Positions 9,401 to 15,925 of a DNA stretch of 40,630 nucleotides are shown one piece after another. Each line of letters opens with the position of its first letter. Positions within the stretch are counted from its first letter, which is position 1. Location of the stretch: NCBI GenBank assembly GCA_040383485.1, contig JBEIDK010000017.1, positions 1-40,630 on the forward strand, given 5' to 3'. This DNA comes from JBEIDK01 sp040383485. GTDB lineage: Bacteria > Bacteroidota > Bacteroidia > UBA4408. Under the pieces are notes generated by a model that searched no databases, was not told the origin of the DNA, and saw only the letters and a program-made list of their open reading frames with translations. Position numbers and translations under genes: made by a program.

Positions 9401-9711
9401 AGTTGATAGAAACAAAAGCTACCAAAAAGCCGATTGGTGGTCAGCAGAAAGATGAAGAAAGAATTTATGAAAACCATGAATTTCAATTGCAAAAAAATGA
9501 CACTATTTATTTAACCACCGATGGTTATGCTGACCAATTTGGCGGTGATAGAGGAAAGAAACTAACAACATCTAAATTCAAAGAAATGCTTCTTTCTATT
9601 CAACATTTATCGATGCCTGAACAAGAAGCATTTCTCTCTGATTTTATTATTAATTGGCGAGGTACTAATGAACAGGTGGATGATATTTGTATAATAGGAA
9701 TAAGGGTTTAG
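6442..9711 (+). CDS. Sensor with beta-propeller, Y_Y_Y domain, membrane helix and SpoIIE/PP2C phosphatase output
   Basis: 1089 residues, beginning at a TTG codon; no ATG fits in front of the signal peptide (about 1-25, ending YSQ). Residues about 30-680 form two-component-regulator-type propeller repeats (NWSIIQDDRGVMYFGN, KDNKGTIYVGS, YEDKNNNLWAAL). A Y_Y_Y domain (about 680-760) is followed by a membrane helix (about 766-786) and a coiled coil (about 795-850) that would carry the signal. The SpoIIE domain spans about 855-1089. Its metal-binding acids are visible in SGDFYA (D878), AADCTGHGVPGA (D895), TTDGYADQFGG and the final DDICIIGI. The predicted role is a periplasmic ligand sensor that dephosphorylates a cytoplasmic phosphoprotein, perhaps an anti-sigma-factor antagonist; no such partner is encoded nearby. 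It converges with holA with 3 bp between stop codons. Confidence 0.9.
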   Translation: MKFSKHIIYLFIVAFTIFNLTSYSQGLKRLGLNFIHNYSPKNYNNFHNQNWSIIQDDRGVMYFGNQTTLLHFNGNDWQAIEIPKLTVRSLAKDNKGTIYVGSIGDFGYLEPNLRGEFVYKSLLDKLPESLRGFTDVWATFVIEKTVYYCSAIGIYKFENNKLIHFYQPSADNTFHKFFVTNKKFYVRENGVGILTEENNNLAFVKGSAIFKDQKIDAFIHTPNGIFIATRNGSLFNYSQNKFTEIIGSAQKELLDADIYSSLLLHNGLIALGSLKKGIFIIDTNGNLVSTINDESGLKVNKVHYLYEDKNNNLWAALEKGIAMIEYFSPFTKFDETSGLEGNVNAAIKFKNRLYVGTTQGLFFIELDSKNKEPFTQIMVSDACYYFLIVKSKDNKQKLIISMKSGLYELYGQEPILIDSREFTILYQLNEQQNCFYAGGIDLLSKFELKKNGFENTLQFDNIEGKVVSMISKDNKLFVGSEGSGVYTTNTESTEVALHKINTSGISLESKFLLFNLNKEIYFATSSNGFYKYDRINNKDTCIASRLINQIQFSNKTDIYQLKTDNKKQIWMFYVDEFSKKKLVISYLSSNGKYVLKNENFSKIDNQQVDNFYFENDSLTWISANDGLYMYNSSVKYHNTNFKSFVSKVKLIGDSTIFLGVHHTKLINSLVANETQTIEYKIPYSKNAITFEFAATYFTDRGELYYKSFLENFDSDTTQWTNSNMREFTNLNEGDYTLYLVAKNANGTISNYASFKFTIETPWYRTLIAYICYILFSILFIREIVKYNTKRLKAQNDLLEKTVVERTYEIAEQKTEIEKSNVELGQKNKDIEHQKKEITQSIEYAQHIQESILPDKEIIYEALPQSFVLYKPKDIVSGDFYAFTQKDNQIFIAAADCTGHGVPGALMSMLGSNIFYQIINEKKVIVPSDILYHLNLGVTESLKQNKNAGNDGMDIALCTLTPSPLGSDVLGLSYSGAYRPLYLIRNGELIETKATKKPIGGQQKDEERIYENHEFQLQKNDTIYLTTDGYADQFGGDRGKKLTTSKFKEMLLSIQHLSMPEQEAFLSDFIINWRGTNEQVDDICIIGIRV

Positions 9712-9714
9712 TTT

Positions 9715-10776
9715 TCAATGCAAAATTTTAAAAAGTAGTTCTTTCATTAATTCATTTTCTGAAACGGCCGAGCTATCTACACCTTTTAAATGACCATCGG
9801 CTTCTCTGAGATAACTTATAATACGTACGCATTTTTCGGGAGTAAAATTTTTGGCAGCAAGCACATATTCTTTTACAAAGTATGGATTTACTTTTATAGC
9901 AGATGCAACAGCAGCATCTGACTTGTCAGTCAGGGTATGGTATACAAGTACTTTTGTAAAGTATCCAAATAAAGTTGCAATTGATACAATTGCTGGATGC
10001 TCTTTACTATTTGCGGAAAAATAATTGATTATTTTATTAGCTTTTAAAATGTTTCTATTAGCAATCGCAGTATTTAATTCAAATACATTGTAGTCTTTAC
10101 TTACGCCTATATTTGTTTGCACATCTGATTCGGAAATATCTCTATCGCCTTTTTTATTCAGCATCAACTTTGATATTTCATTAGATATTTTTTGCAAGTC
10201 ATTACCTAAGTATTCACAAAGCATGGCATTTGCTTTAGGCGAAATACGCATCGTGTTTTGTTTGCAATAGTTATCAATCCAAATTCCTAAATTATAGTCT
10301 TTTATTTTTTCTGAATGAAAATAACTTGCATAGGTCTTTATACTTTTTGAAAGGGTTTTTCTTGCATCAAGCTTTTTATACTTGTAACAAATAACTAAGA
10401 TTGTACTAGTCTGCGGATTCTTAATATATTCCTCAAAAATATTTATTTCAATGTTTTTTTTTCCTTGTTTAATTTCAATTGGCTTATCAAGGTCTTTCAC
10501 CTCTTGAGCTTCTCTAATGATTACCAATTGCTTATCAGCCATCATCGGAAAACGTTTGGCTTCAGTTATAATCCTACCTGAATCAACATCTTTACCATAT
10601 AATATGGTTTGATTAAACTCTTTTTCAAAATCTTGAAGCGCATTTGCTTCAATCAAATCACTTAAATAATCAATGAAATATGCTTCTTCGCCTTCAAAAA
10701 AATAAACAGGTTTAAATTGTTTATTTTTTATTTCAGAAACGATTTGTTCGTATGATAAACCTGTTTGCTTTGCCAC
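9715..10776 (-). CDS. holA: DNA polymerase III subunit delta
   Basis: 353 residues, the usual length of the clamp-loader delta subunit. The N-terminus has the typical segment FKPVYFFEGEEAYFIDYLSD (residues about 17-36). This is a Walker-A-like region degenerate in all delta subunits, followed by the KRFPMMADKQLVIIREA strand and the C-terminal helical collar domain. Delta opens the beta clamp during loading at primer-template junctions. Translation starts at GTG (10776). The gene lies 19 bp downstream of amn on the same strand and is likely cotranscribed. Its stop codon is 3 bp from the stop of the convergent sensor gene, with no terminator visible between them. Confidence 0.88.
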   Translation of the reverse strand: MAKQTGLSYEQIVSEIKNKQFKPVYFFEGEEAYFIDYLSDLIEANALQDFEKEFNQTILYGKDVDSGRIITEAKRFPMMADKQLVIIREAQEVKDLDKPIEIKQGKKNIEINIFEEYIKNPQTSTILVICYKYKKLDARKTLSKSIKTYASYFHSEKIKDYNLGIWIDNYCKQNTMRISPKANAMLCEYLGNDLQKISNEISKLMLNKKGDRDISESDVQTNIGVSKDYNVFELNTAIANRNILKANKIINYFSANSKEHPAIVSIATLFGYFTKVLVYHTLTDKSDAAVASAIKVNPYFVKEYVLAAKNFTPEKCVRIISYLREADGHLKGVDSSAVSENELMKELLFKILH

Positions 10777-10795
10777 TTTTAAAAAAACAAAAATA

Positions 10796-11566
10796 TTATT
10801 CGAAACGTAAATGCTTTATTGTAGCTCCGTGGTTAAGTAACTGATTTAATGAATCTATGCCTATTTGCAAATGCATATCAACAAAATGTGTTGTTACTTT
10901 TTTATCACTTTCTGAAGTTTTTATTCCATCAGGTATCATTGGCTGGTCGCTAACTAATAGTAATGCACCAGTAGGAATTTTATTATAAAAGCCTGTAGTG
11001 AAAATTGTTGCTGTTTCCATGTCTATTCCCATGCAACGCATTGTTCTGAGTTTATTTTTAAATTCTTCATCATGCTCCCAAACCCTTCTATTTGTTGTAT
11101 ATACAGTACCACTCCAATAATCACGTCCGTGGTCACGAATGGTTGTTGACACAGCTTTTTGTAAACTAAATGCTGGTAATGCTGGCACTTCAGGTGGAAA
11201 ATAATCATTAGAAGTACCCTCTCCGCGAATAGCGGCAATAGGTAAAATTAAATCACCTAATTCATTTTTCTTTTTTAGTCCACCACATTTGCCCAGAAAT
11301 AATACTGCTTTGGGTTCAATGGAACTTAATAAGTCCATAATTGTCGCAGCTCCCGGACTACCCATGCCAAAGTTAATAATCGTAATGTCATTAGCGGTAG
11401 CATTTATCATTGGATGTGTACTCACCACCTCAACATCAAATTGCTTAGCAAACATTTGTACATAGTTGTTGAAATTGGTAAGTAGTATATACTTCCCAAA
11501 TTTATCAAGTGGTATGCCTGTATATCTAGGTAGCCAATTTGCTACGATTTCTTGTTTAGTTTTCAT
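10796..11566 (-). CDS. amn: AMP nucleosidase (short Bacteroidota form)
   Basis: 256 residues of the purine nucleoside phosphorylase fold. Diagnostic segments are NFGMGSPGAATIMDLL (phosphate/ribose binding), VLFLGKCGGLK, RGEGTSNDYFPPEVPALP, the MGIDMETATIF strand whose Glu contacts the ribose, and the SDQPMIPDGIKTSESD tail. The enzyme splits AMP into adenine and ribose 5-phosphate and helps set adenylate levels. It lacks the extra N-terminal domain of the E. coli enzyme, as expected for this phylum. It is the first gene of a likely two-gene unit with holA. A TATGTTTG promoter box lies upstream. Confidence 0.85.
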   Translation of the reverse strand: MKTKQEIVANWLPRYTGIPLDKFGKYILLTNFNNYVQMFAKQFDVEVVSTHPMINATANDITIINFGMGSPGAATIMDLLSSIEPKAVLFLGKCGGLKKKNELGDLILPIAAIRGEGTSNDYFPPEVPALPAFSLQKAVSTTIRDHGRDYWSGTVYTTNRRVWEHDEEFKNKLRTMRCMGIDMETATIFTTGFYNKIPTGALLLVSDQPMIPDGIKTSESDKKVTTHFVDMHLQIGIDSLNQLLNHGATIKHLRFE

Positions 11567-11587
11567 TCAATACTTTTTATAACAATA

Positions 11588-11595
11588 CAAACATA
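11588..11595 (-). promoter_or_regulatory. Candidate -7 box (TATGTTTG) for amn-holA
   Basis: Read on the minus strand, TATGTTTG matches TAnnTTTG and lies 21 bp before the amn start codon. No good -33 element was found, so confidence is modest. Confidence 0.35.
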
Positions 11596-11636
11596 ACCAA
11601 ATGTTAGTTGCATTTAAAAAGAATAATTTCCACTTC

Positions 11637-12107
11637 TTATAATTTTATTTTCTCTTTGAGGCTTACCGGATATCTCTTCGAAAAAAACACGAGGCTTCGC
11701 ACTTTTACATCACCAACAATGCTAACATCAACTTGTTTGGTTGTTACTAACGATGCTAAACTTGCCAAGGCAGTTATTCCTAAATCTTTTAAAGAGGCTT
11801 TTAATACAACCCTTTTATGACACTCGCCACCTCCCGGAATATGAACCTTATCAGCAAAAACAACTTTGCCCAATTCCATTTTGCTTATTGTCAAATTTAA
11901 ATCACTCCCATAAATAGTAAACCCAAAATTATTTTTATTCTCCACTAATAGATTAAGTTCTACCTCAGCGCCTTCTTTTGTAAAGTTCAAAACTTTAAAG
12001 GATTCTATTTTTTTTAGCTGAACTTCTTTATAGCCGCAACTAGTTATTATTAATGGAATAAGTACTGTAAATAAGAAATAGAAATTTACCTTTTTTATAA
12101 TATGCAT
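11637..12107 (-). CDS. LEA-type-2 (LEA14-like) lipoprotein
   Basis: 156 residues. The N-terminus has a hydrophobic stretch and lipobox (IITSC, Cys24), so it is a lipid-anchored periplasmic protein. The body has the water-stress/LEA14 pattern: 'KVLNFTKEGAEVELNLLVENKNNFGFTIYGSDLNL' (about 38-72) is the characteristic paired strands, followed by further strands ending in a KVRSLVFFSKRYPVS segment. In other organisms this fold is a fibronectin-III-like domain of unclear role. The gene lies 11 bp downstream of an unknown exported protein on the same strand, suggesting one transcript. Confidence 0.75.
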   Translation of the reverse strand: MHIIKKVNFYFLFTVLIPLIITSCGYKEVQLKKIESFKVLNFTKEGAEVELNLLVENKNNFGFTIYGSDLNLTISKMELGKVVFADKVHIPGGGECHKRVVLKASLKDLGITALASLASLVTTKQVDVSIVGDVKVRSLVFFSKRYPVSLKEKIKL

Positions 12108-12118
12108 ATAAGAGTTTC

Positions 12119-12763
12119 TTAAAGTAGAGCTTTGAAATTTTCTACAATTTGTTTCGTACTTAAACGTAAAGAGTTTGTTTTTATTGTTGAAATACCAACT
12201 AATTTCTTTTCAATATGAATTGCAAAACATTCTTTTGCCGTTTCATCATTATGGTCAAAACCATTCATCTCATTTTCATCATTATTTCTGCCCATCGAGG
12301 TGAGGATTAAAAACCTAGAATTAGGTTCAGAAGTAGAAAGTAAATTGGTTATTAAATTTTCTAATTTTTCTATGTTTTCAAAATAACGCTTACCGCTGTA
12401 ATGCGCAACATCAAAGCCCGTAATTACAATACAATTTGATTCTAAAACATTAGAAGTATTTGAATTTATATCAAAAGTGGAATAATTAATATGCTCGGTA
12501 ATGTTACCGATTGATTCTGAATGAAAATCTAAGTTTGCTTCTGTGAAAATGTTATCGAAGTTAATTGAATCTATGCTTATCGATGACTCTAGAACTTTAC
12601 TGAATGTATTTTTAAATTCAAGCTTTCTAACTCCGTCTATCACAATAAGTTTTAATGGATATTTTTGGTTAGCAGTATTTCTGCTGAAAATATTTTTAGA
12701 AACTAACAATAACCCTGCTAATGCAATGCTAGTATTTTGAATAAATGATTTTCTATTTTGCAT
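12119..12763 (-). CDS. Exported protein of unknown function
   Basis: About 214 residues from the ATG at 12763; a TTG two codons upstream is a less likely start. The N-terminus (RKSFIQNTSIALAGLLLV) looks like a signal sequence with a positively charged start but without a true twin-arginine pair. The body has alternating helices and strands (LKLIVIDGVRKLEF, SNCIVITGFDVAHYSG, SRFLILTSMGRNND), so an alpha/beta fold of the hydrolase or phosphatase kind is possible. I recognise no family. A GFDHNDETAKECFAIHIE segment carries His, Asp and Cys residues that could be functional. It heads a likely two-gene unit with the LEA-type lipoprotein. Confidence 0.6.
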   Translation of the reverse strand: MQNRKSFIQNTSIALAGLLLVSKNIFSRNTANQKYPLKLIVIDGVRKLEFKNTFSKVLESSISIDSINFDNIFTEANLDFHSESIGNITEHINYSTFDINSNTSNVLESNCIVITGFDVAHYSGKRYFENIEKLENLITNLLSTSEPNSRFLILTSMGRNNDENEMNGFDHNDETAKECFAIHIEKKLVGISTIKTNSLRLSTKQIVENFKALL

Positions 12764-12893
12764 TTTCAAATAATTGTTGTTGTAAAAGTAAAACTATTAG
12801 CTGTTATTTTAATTAAAGATTTAGGTTTTATCAGTTTGTTAAGTGAAAGTTTCATAAACATTATTTTTTTATGATTTTTGATAAAACATGTTT

Positions 12894-12901
12894 TATATTT
12901 G
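12894..12901 (+). promoter_or_regulatory. Candidate -7 box (TATATTTG) for hpf
   Basis: TATATTTG fits the Bacteroidota -7 consensus and lies 48 bp before the hpf start codon, giving a leader of about 42 nt that contains the Shine-Dalgarno sequence. An AAAAC/GTTTT palindrome lies just upstream. The -33 box is unclear. Confidence 0.5.
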
Positions 12902-12939
12902 CTAATGAGTTTTTCAAAATAATTCCCAAACTAAAAAAA

Positions 12940-12945
12940 GGAGGA
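12940..12945 (+). promoter_or_regulatory. Strong Shine-Dalgarno sequence of hpf
   Basis: GGAGGA ends 4 nt before the ATG. It is the only clear, strong Shine-Dalgarno sequence I saw before a gene in this window. Bacteroidota ribosomes normally keep the anti-Shine-Dalgarno hidden, so this is unusual. Confidence 0.7.
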
Positions 12946-12949
12946 AAAT

Positions 12950-13297
12950 ATGAATGTACAAATCCAGTCTGTGCACTTTGATGCCGACAAAAAATTAGTA
13001 GCCTTTATTAATGATAAGGTAAATAAATTAAATCAATTTCACGACGGTATCATTCAGGCTGAGGTGATATTGAAATTAGATAAGGACAGTAACACGGAGA
13101 ATAAAATTGCGGAATTAAAGCTTCATATTTCTGGTGGAGATTTATTTGCAAAAAGAAAGTGTAAATCATTTGAAGAAGCTACCGACGAATGTGTTGAAGC
13201 AATTAGAAAACAAGTTATAAAAAATAAAGACAAAATTAAAGGTGTTAATAGCCACGATAAAATTGTTATAGAAGAGGAGATAGAAGATGAAGAATAA
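12950..13297 (+). CDS. hpf: Ribosome hibernation-promoting factor, short form
   Basis: 115 residues of the HPF/RaiA (sigma-54 modulation) family. Seen features are the opening strand MNVQIQSVHFDADKKLVAFI, the central 'EVILKLDKDS' strand, and the helix EEATDECVEAIRKQVIKNKDK followed by an acidic tail. The protein binds the 30S decoding channel and silences idle ribosomes in starvation. It lacks the C-terminal dimerisation domain of long HPF. It stands alone, with a TATATTTG promoter box, a strong GGAGGA ribosome-binding site and a perfect 17-bp terminator stem after the stop codon. In many relatives hpf lies near rpsU; rpsU is not in this window. Confidence 0.9.
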   Translation: MNVQIQSVHFDADKKLVAFINDKVNKLNQFHDGIIQAEVILKLDKDSNTENKIAELKLHISGGDLFAKRKCKSFEEATDECVEAIRKQVIKNKDKIKGVNSHDKIVIEEEIEDEE

Positions 13298-13313
13298 TCT
13301 GAGCTAAAATAAT

Positions 13314-13350
13314 AAACAAAACAGCCCCAAATATTGGGGCTGTTTTGTTT
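13314..13350 (+). terminator. Intrinsic terminator of hpf
   Basis: A perfect 17-bp stem (13314-13330 with 13334-13350, core ACAGCCCCAA / TTGGGGCTGT) has a 3-nt loop and A- and T-rich ends. It lies 17 bp after the stop codon and could act in both directions. Confidence 0.9.
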
Positions 13351-13507
13351 TAAGCTATTATATACGATTTACAAAATCGTTTTTTTTAATTAGTCAAACT
13401 TCAAAAAGGCATAAATAATAATGAAATCATATGTTTCAAGCTGATTATTTATAAAAATAATATACCAATAATATTTGAATCTATTAAGTTTTCCTGAATT
13501 TTCGTTT

Positions 13508-13697
13508 AAGGCTCTACCTGCCTTATTCTTTCTGGTTTTTTAATGCAATCAAATTGCGTTAAGCCATGTAGGAAGTTCTGAGGGACGAGGAAATCACCTG
13601 CATGGTAGCAATTTTATTGGATTTAAAAATTGCGACCATAGGAGCAAAAGAAAGAATGAAGCATTGATTTTTGTTACTTTTCATCAAGGAAAAGTAA
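13508..13697 (+). other. Gene-free stretch with five consecutive hairpins, possible RNA or dispersed repeat
   Basis: The 461-bp gap between hpf and the E2 gene holds no credible ORF. It contains five hairpins in a row: AAGGC/GCCTT (13508-13524), AATGCAAT/ATTGCGTT (13542-13560), CCATGTAGG/CCTGCATGG (13564-13605), GCAATTTT/AAAATTGC (13608-13633) and TTACTTTTC/GAAAAGTAA (13674-13697). Two stems contain one U-G pair each when read as plus-strand RNA but A-C mismatches on the other strand, which points to plus-strand function. The last hairpin resembles sequences I recall as common in Bacteroidota intergenic regions, so a dispersed element is also possible. Confidence 0.45.
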
Positions 13698-13758
13698 AAT
13701 TAATTTTCATAATGACTTTTTGAGAGACGACTAATTATATTTAAATGAGTATTTGAAA

Positions 13759-15375
13759 TTAAGCCAATATTGTAACTGGATTTTCTAAATAAGCTTTCAG
13801 TGTTTGCAAGAAAGCAGCCCCGCTAGCTCCATCAACTACTCTATGGTCGCAACTTAGAGTAAGTTTCATGATGTTGCCTACTTCTAATTTGCCATTTTTT
13901 ACTATTGGTTGTTCCTTAATTCCTCCTACAGCTAAAATGCATGCATCGGGCGGATTAACAATTGCAGTAAAGCTATCAATACCAAACATTCCTAGATTAG
14001 AAATAGTAAATGTATTTCCTTCCCAATCTTGTGGTTGTAATTTTTTCTCCTTTGCCTTTTGTCCATAAACCTTTACCTCGGCTGATATTTGAGACAATGA
14101 TTTATTGTCGGCAAATTTTACTACCGGCACCAAAAGTCCATCCTCAACTGCCATTGCAACACCAATATGTATGTGGTTGTTATATCTAATTTTATCGCCA
14201 AGCCATGACGAATTTATTTTAGGATGCTTACGTAATGCAGCACTAACTGCTTTTATAACAATATCATTAAATGAAACCTTACTGGTAGCAATTTCATTGA
14301 TTGCTGTTCTAGCTTCCATTGCTCTATCCATCAAAATTTCTACTGTAAGGTAAAAATGTGGAGCAGTAAATTTGCTTTCGCTTAACCTGCGCGCAATGGT
14401 TTTACGCATTTGCGAAATTGGTTCTTCAGTATAACTTTCAACACCAACATTTCCGGAAGATACTGAAGCAACAGTACTTTTTGCAGCACTTGGTTTAAAG
14501 TTTTCAATATCTTTTTTAGTGATTCGTCCTTCATCACCAGTACCTGCTACTGAAGTTATATCAATCCCTTTTTCTTTTGCTAATGCCTTCGCTAATGGAG
14601 AAGCTTTTAATCGAAGCCCCGAAAGCCCCTCTAAATCTCCCCTAAGGGGAGACTTTGCAACAGGTGCTATAGTGCCTTGTATTTCTTTGATGGCTTCTGG
14701 CTCCCTCCCTTTAGGGGAGGGCTGGGGTGGGGCTGTTTGTTGGCTTTTAATTATTGCTTGTACATCTTCTCCACCTTTGCCCAATATTGCTAGTATAGAA
14801 TCTACAGGAGCAGTGCCATTTTCTTCAACACCTATATAAATTAAAACACCATCTTGAAATGATTCAAATTCCATGGTAGCCTTATCTGTTTGAATGTCGG
14901 CTAAAAGCTCTCCACTTTTAACTTTGTCACCCACTTTTTTATGCCATTTGCTAACAACGCCATCTGTCATGGTATCACTAAGTTTAGGCATTTTTACAAT
15001 TTCTACACCAGGAGGAAGAAGCCCTACACCGGCACCCTCCAAAAGAGTGGAAGTTGCAGGAGGTGTTTTCGCGCTTTGTGTTTCGGCTCCTCCATTTTGG
15101 GGAGGTTGGGTGGGGCTTATTAGCGATTTATAATCTTCCCCTTCTTTACCAAGTATTGCTAGTATTGAATCTACTGGTGCAGCTTTTCCTTTTTCTACAC
15201 CAATATAAAGCAACACACCATCTTGGAAACTTTCGAATTCCATGGTAGCTTTATCGGTTTCTATATCGGCAAGTAACTCACCGCTTTTTACTTTATCTCC
15301 TACTTTTTTGTGCCAAGCAGCTACAACTCCTTCTGTCATTGTATCGCTTAATTTGGGCATTTTTACTACTTCCAT
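13759..15375 (-). CDS. pdhC: Pyruvate dehydrogenase E2, dihydrolipoamide acetyltransferase
   Basis: 538 residues. Two lipoyl domains (about 1-77, lipoyl Lys42 in DIETDKATMEF, and about 125-200, Lys165 in IQTDKATMEF) are followed by the peripheral-subunit-binding domain (about 256-291) and the catalytic acetyltransferase domain (about 315-538, HRVVDG with active His511). The protein forms the core of the pyruvate dehydrogenase complex and passes acetyl groups from E1 to CoA. The linker after each lipoyl domain contains a pair of inserted palindromic repeats encoding Pro/Gly-rich peptides (SPTQPPQNGGAE, LLEGAGVGLLPPG, PPQPSPKGREP, KSPLRGDLEG). The gene lies downstream of pdhA but is split from it by an S23-type gene and heptamer arrays. 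No E1-beta gene is in this window. Confidence 0.93.
   Translation of the reverse strand: MEVVKMPKLSDTMTEGVVAAWHKKVGDKVKSGELLADIETDKATMEFESFQDGVLLYIGVEKGKAAPVDSILAILGKEGEDYKSLISPTQPPQNGGAETQSAKTPPATSTLLEGAGVGLLPPGVEIVKMPKLSDTMTDGVVSKWHKKVGDKVKSGELLADIQTDKATMEFESFQDGVLIYIGVEENGTAPVDSILAILGKGGEDVQAIIKSQQTAPPQPSPKGREPEAIKEIQGTIAPVAKSPLRGDLEGLSGLRLKASPLAKALAKEKGIDITSVAGTGDEGRITKKDIENFKPSAAKSTVASVSSGNVGVESYTEEPISQMRKTIARRLSESKFTAPHFYLTVEILMDRAMEARTAINEIATSKVSFNDIVIKAVSAALRKHPKINSSWLGDKIRYNNHIHIGVAMAVEDGLLVPVVKFADNKSLSQISAEVKVYGQKAKEKKLQPQDWEGNTFTISNLGMFGIDSFTAIVNPPDACILAVGGIKEQPIVKNGKLEVGNIMKLTLSCDHRVVDGASGAAFLQTLKAYLENPVTILA
14622..14734. repeat. Inverted pair of palindromic elements inside the second linker of pdhC
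   Basis: Left copy 14622-14655 (AAAGCCCCTCTAAATCTCCC start, core TCCCC-TAA-GGGGA) and right copy 14699-14734 (core CTCCC-TTTA-GGGGAG, ending GGTGGGGC) face each other around about 43 bp. Together they keep the pdhC frame and encode residues about 214-253. The same arrangement occurs at 15018-15119 and 34753-34909. Confidence 0.7.
15018..15119. repeat. Inverted pair of palindromic elements inside the first linker of pdhC
   Basis: The left copy (15018-15054, diverged, GCCCTACACC...CCCTCC) and right copy (15085-15119, core CCTCC-ATTTT-GGGGAGG then TTGGGTGGGGC) face each other around 30 bp. They encode residues about 86-120, exactly between the two lipoyl domains. Confidence 0.65.
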
Positions 15376-15378
15376 ACG

Positions 15379-15413
15379 TTGAATTTTGAATTTTGAATTT
15401 TGAATTTTGAATT
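15379..15413. repeat. Tandem heptamer array, five TTGAATT units
   Basis: Five perfect units of TTGAATT (15379-15413) begin 4 bp upstream of the pdhC start codon. They are the inverse of the array at 15837-15913 and close one side of the S23-type gene. Confidence 0.9.
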
Positions 15414-15460
15414 AAACTAACTTGCTAGATATTTCAAATATCAATATCAAAAGGTATAAA

Positions 15461-15817
15461 TTAAATATTCTTTTTTTCTTGTGTTGTCTTTACAATTGAT
15501 GTTAAAATTAAATTTAGTTCTTCCACTTTACTAAGATAATCGGTTAAGTCATCTTCAATTAATTTTGTTTCTTTTAACAAGAGAAGCCAATATTTTGTTT
15601 CTCTTGCTTCTTTAGATGCTATTGCCATTTTATTTACAAAATCAGCTTTTGATACACCAGCTGTTGCTTCCTGTATATTTGCTCCTATACTAGTTCCACT
15701 TCTTAGTATTTGCCTTGCAATATCAAACTCGTTTTTGCCTTTTAGTTTTTGATATAATCCAATAATAAGAATTCCAAACTCGAATGATTTTTCTACAATA
15801 ATGTTAGATTTTGACAT
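15461..15817 (-). CDS. Four-helix-bundle protein of the S23/IVP (23S rRNA intervening-sequence) family
   Basis: 118 residues, the normal size of this family. Recognisable parts are FEFGILIIGLYQKLKG near the start, the signature RQILRSGTSIGANIQEATAG (about 41-60), SKADFVNKMAIASKEARETKYWL (about 62-84) and a last helix ending VKTTQE. Four helices are predicted and no catalytic residues are known. Homologues are encoded in intervening sequences of 23S rRNA genes, and the Avd protein of diversity-generating retroelements has the same fold; they bind nucleic acid. Here the gene lies alone between pdhA and pdhC on the same strand. It is bracketed by inverted arrays of a 7-bp repeat, which looks like an inserted cassette. 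No reverse transcriptase or rRNA gene is nearby. Confidence 0.88.
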   Translation of the reverse strand: MSKSNIIVEKSFEFGILIIGLYQKLKGKNEFDIARQILRSGTSIGANIQEATAGVSKADFVNKMAIASKEARETKYWLLLLKETKLIEDDLTDYLSKVEELNLILTSIVKTTQEKKNI

Positions 15818-15836
15818 CTATTCTAAGTTTCATTTT

Positions 15837-15913
15837 ATTCAAAATTCAAAATTCAAAATTCAAAATTCAAAATTCAAAATTCAACATTCAAAATTCAAAA
15901 TTCAACATTCAAC
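15837..15913. repeat. Tandem heptamer array, eleven ATTCAA(A/C) units
   Basis: Eleven units of ATTCAAA or ATTCAAC run without gaps from 15837 to 15913; three of the last five end in C. The array is the reverse complement of the five-unit TTGAATT array at 15379-15413. It lies between the pdhA stop codon (12 bp away) and the start of the S23-type gene (19 bp away). Confidence 0.9.
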
Positions 15914-15925
15914 ATTTATAATTTC

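Noticed and set aside
14519..15248. Several plus-strand ORFs opposite pdhC
   Set aside because: They arise from the GC-rich palindromic repeats and lipoyl codons and do not match proteins.
15379..15913. Heptamer arrays considered as a CRISPR array
   Set aside because: Units are 7 bp with no spacers between them, and no cas gene is present.
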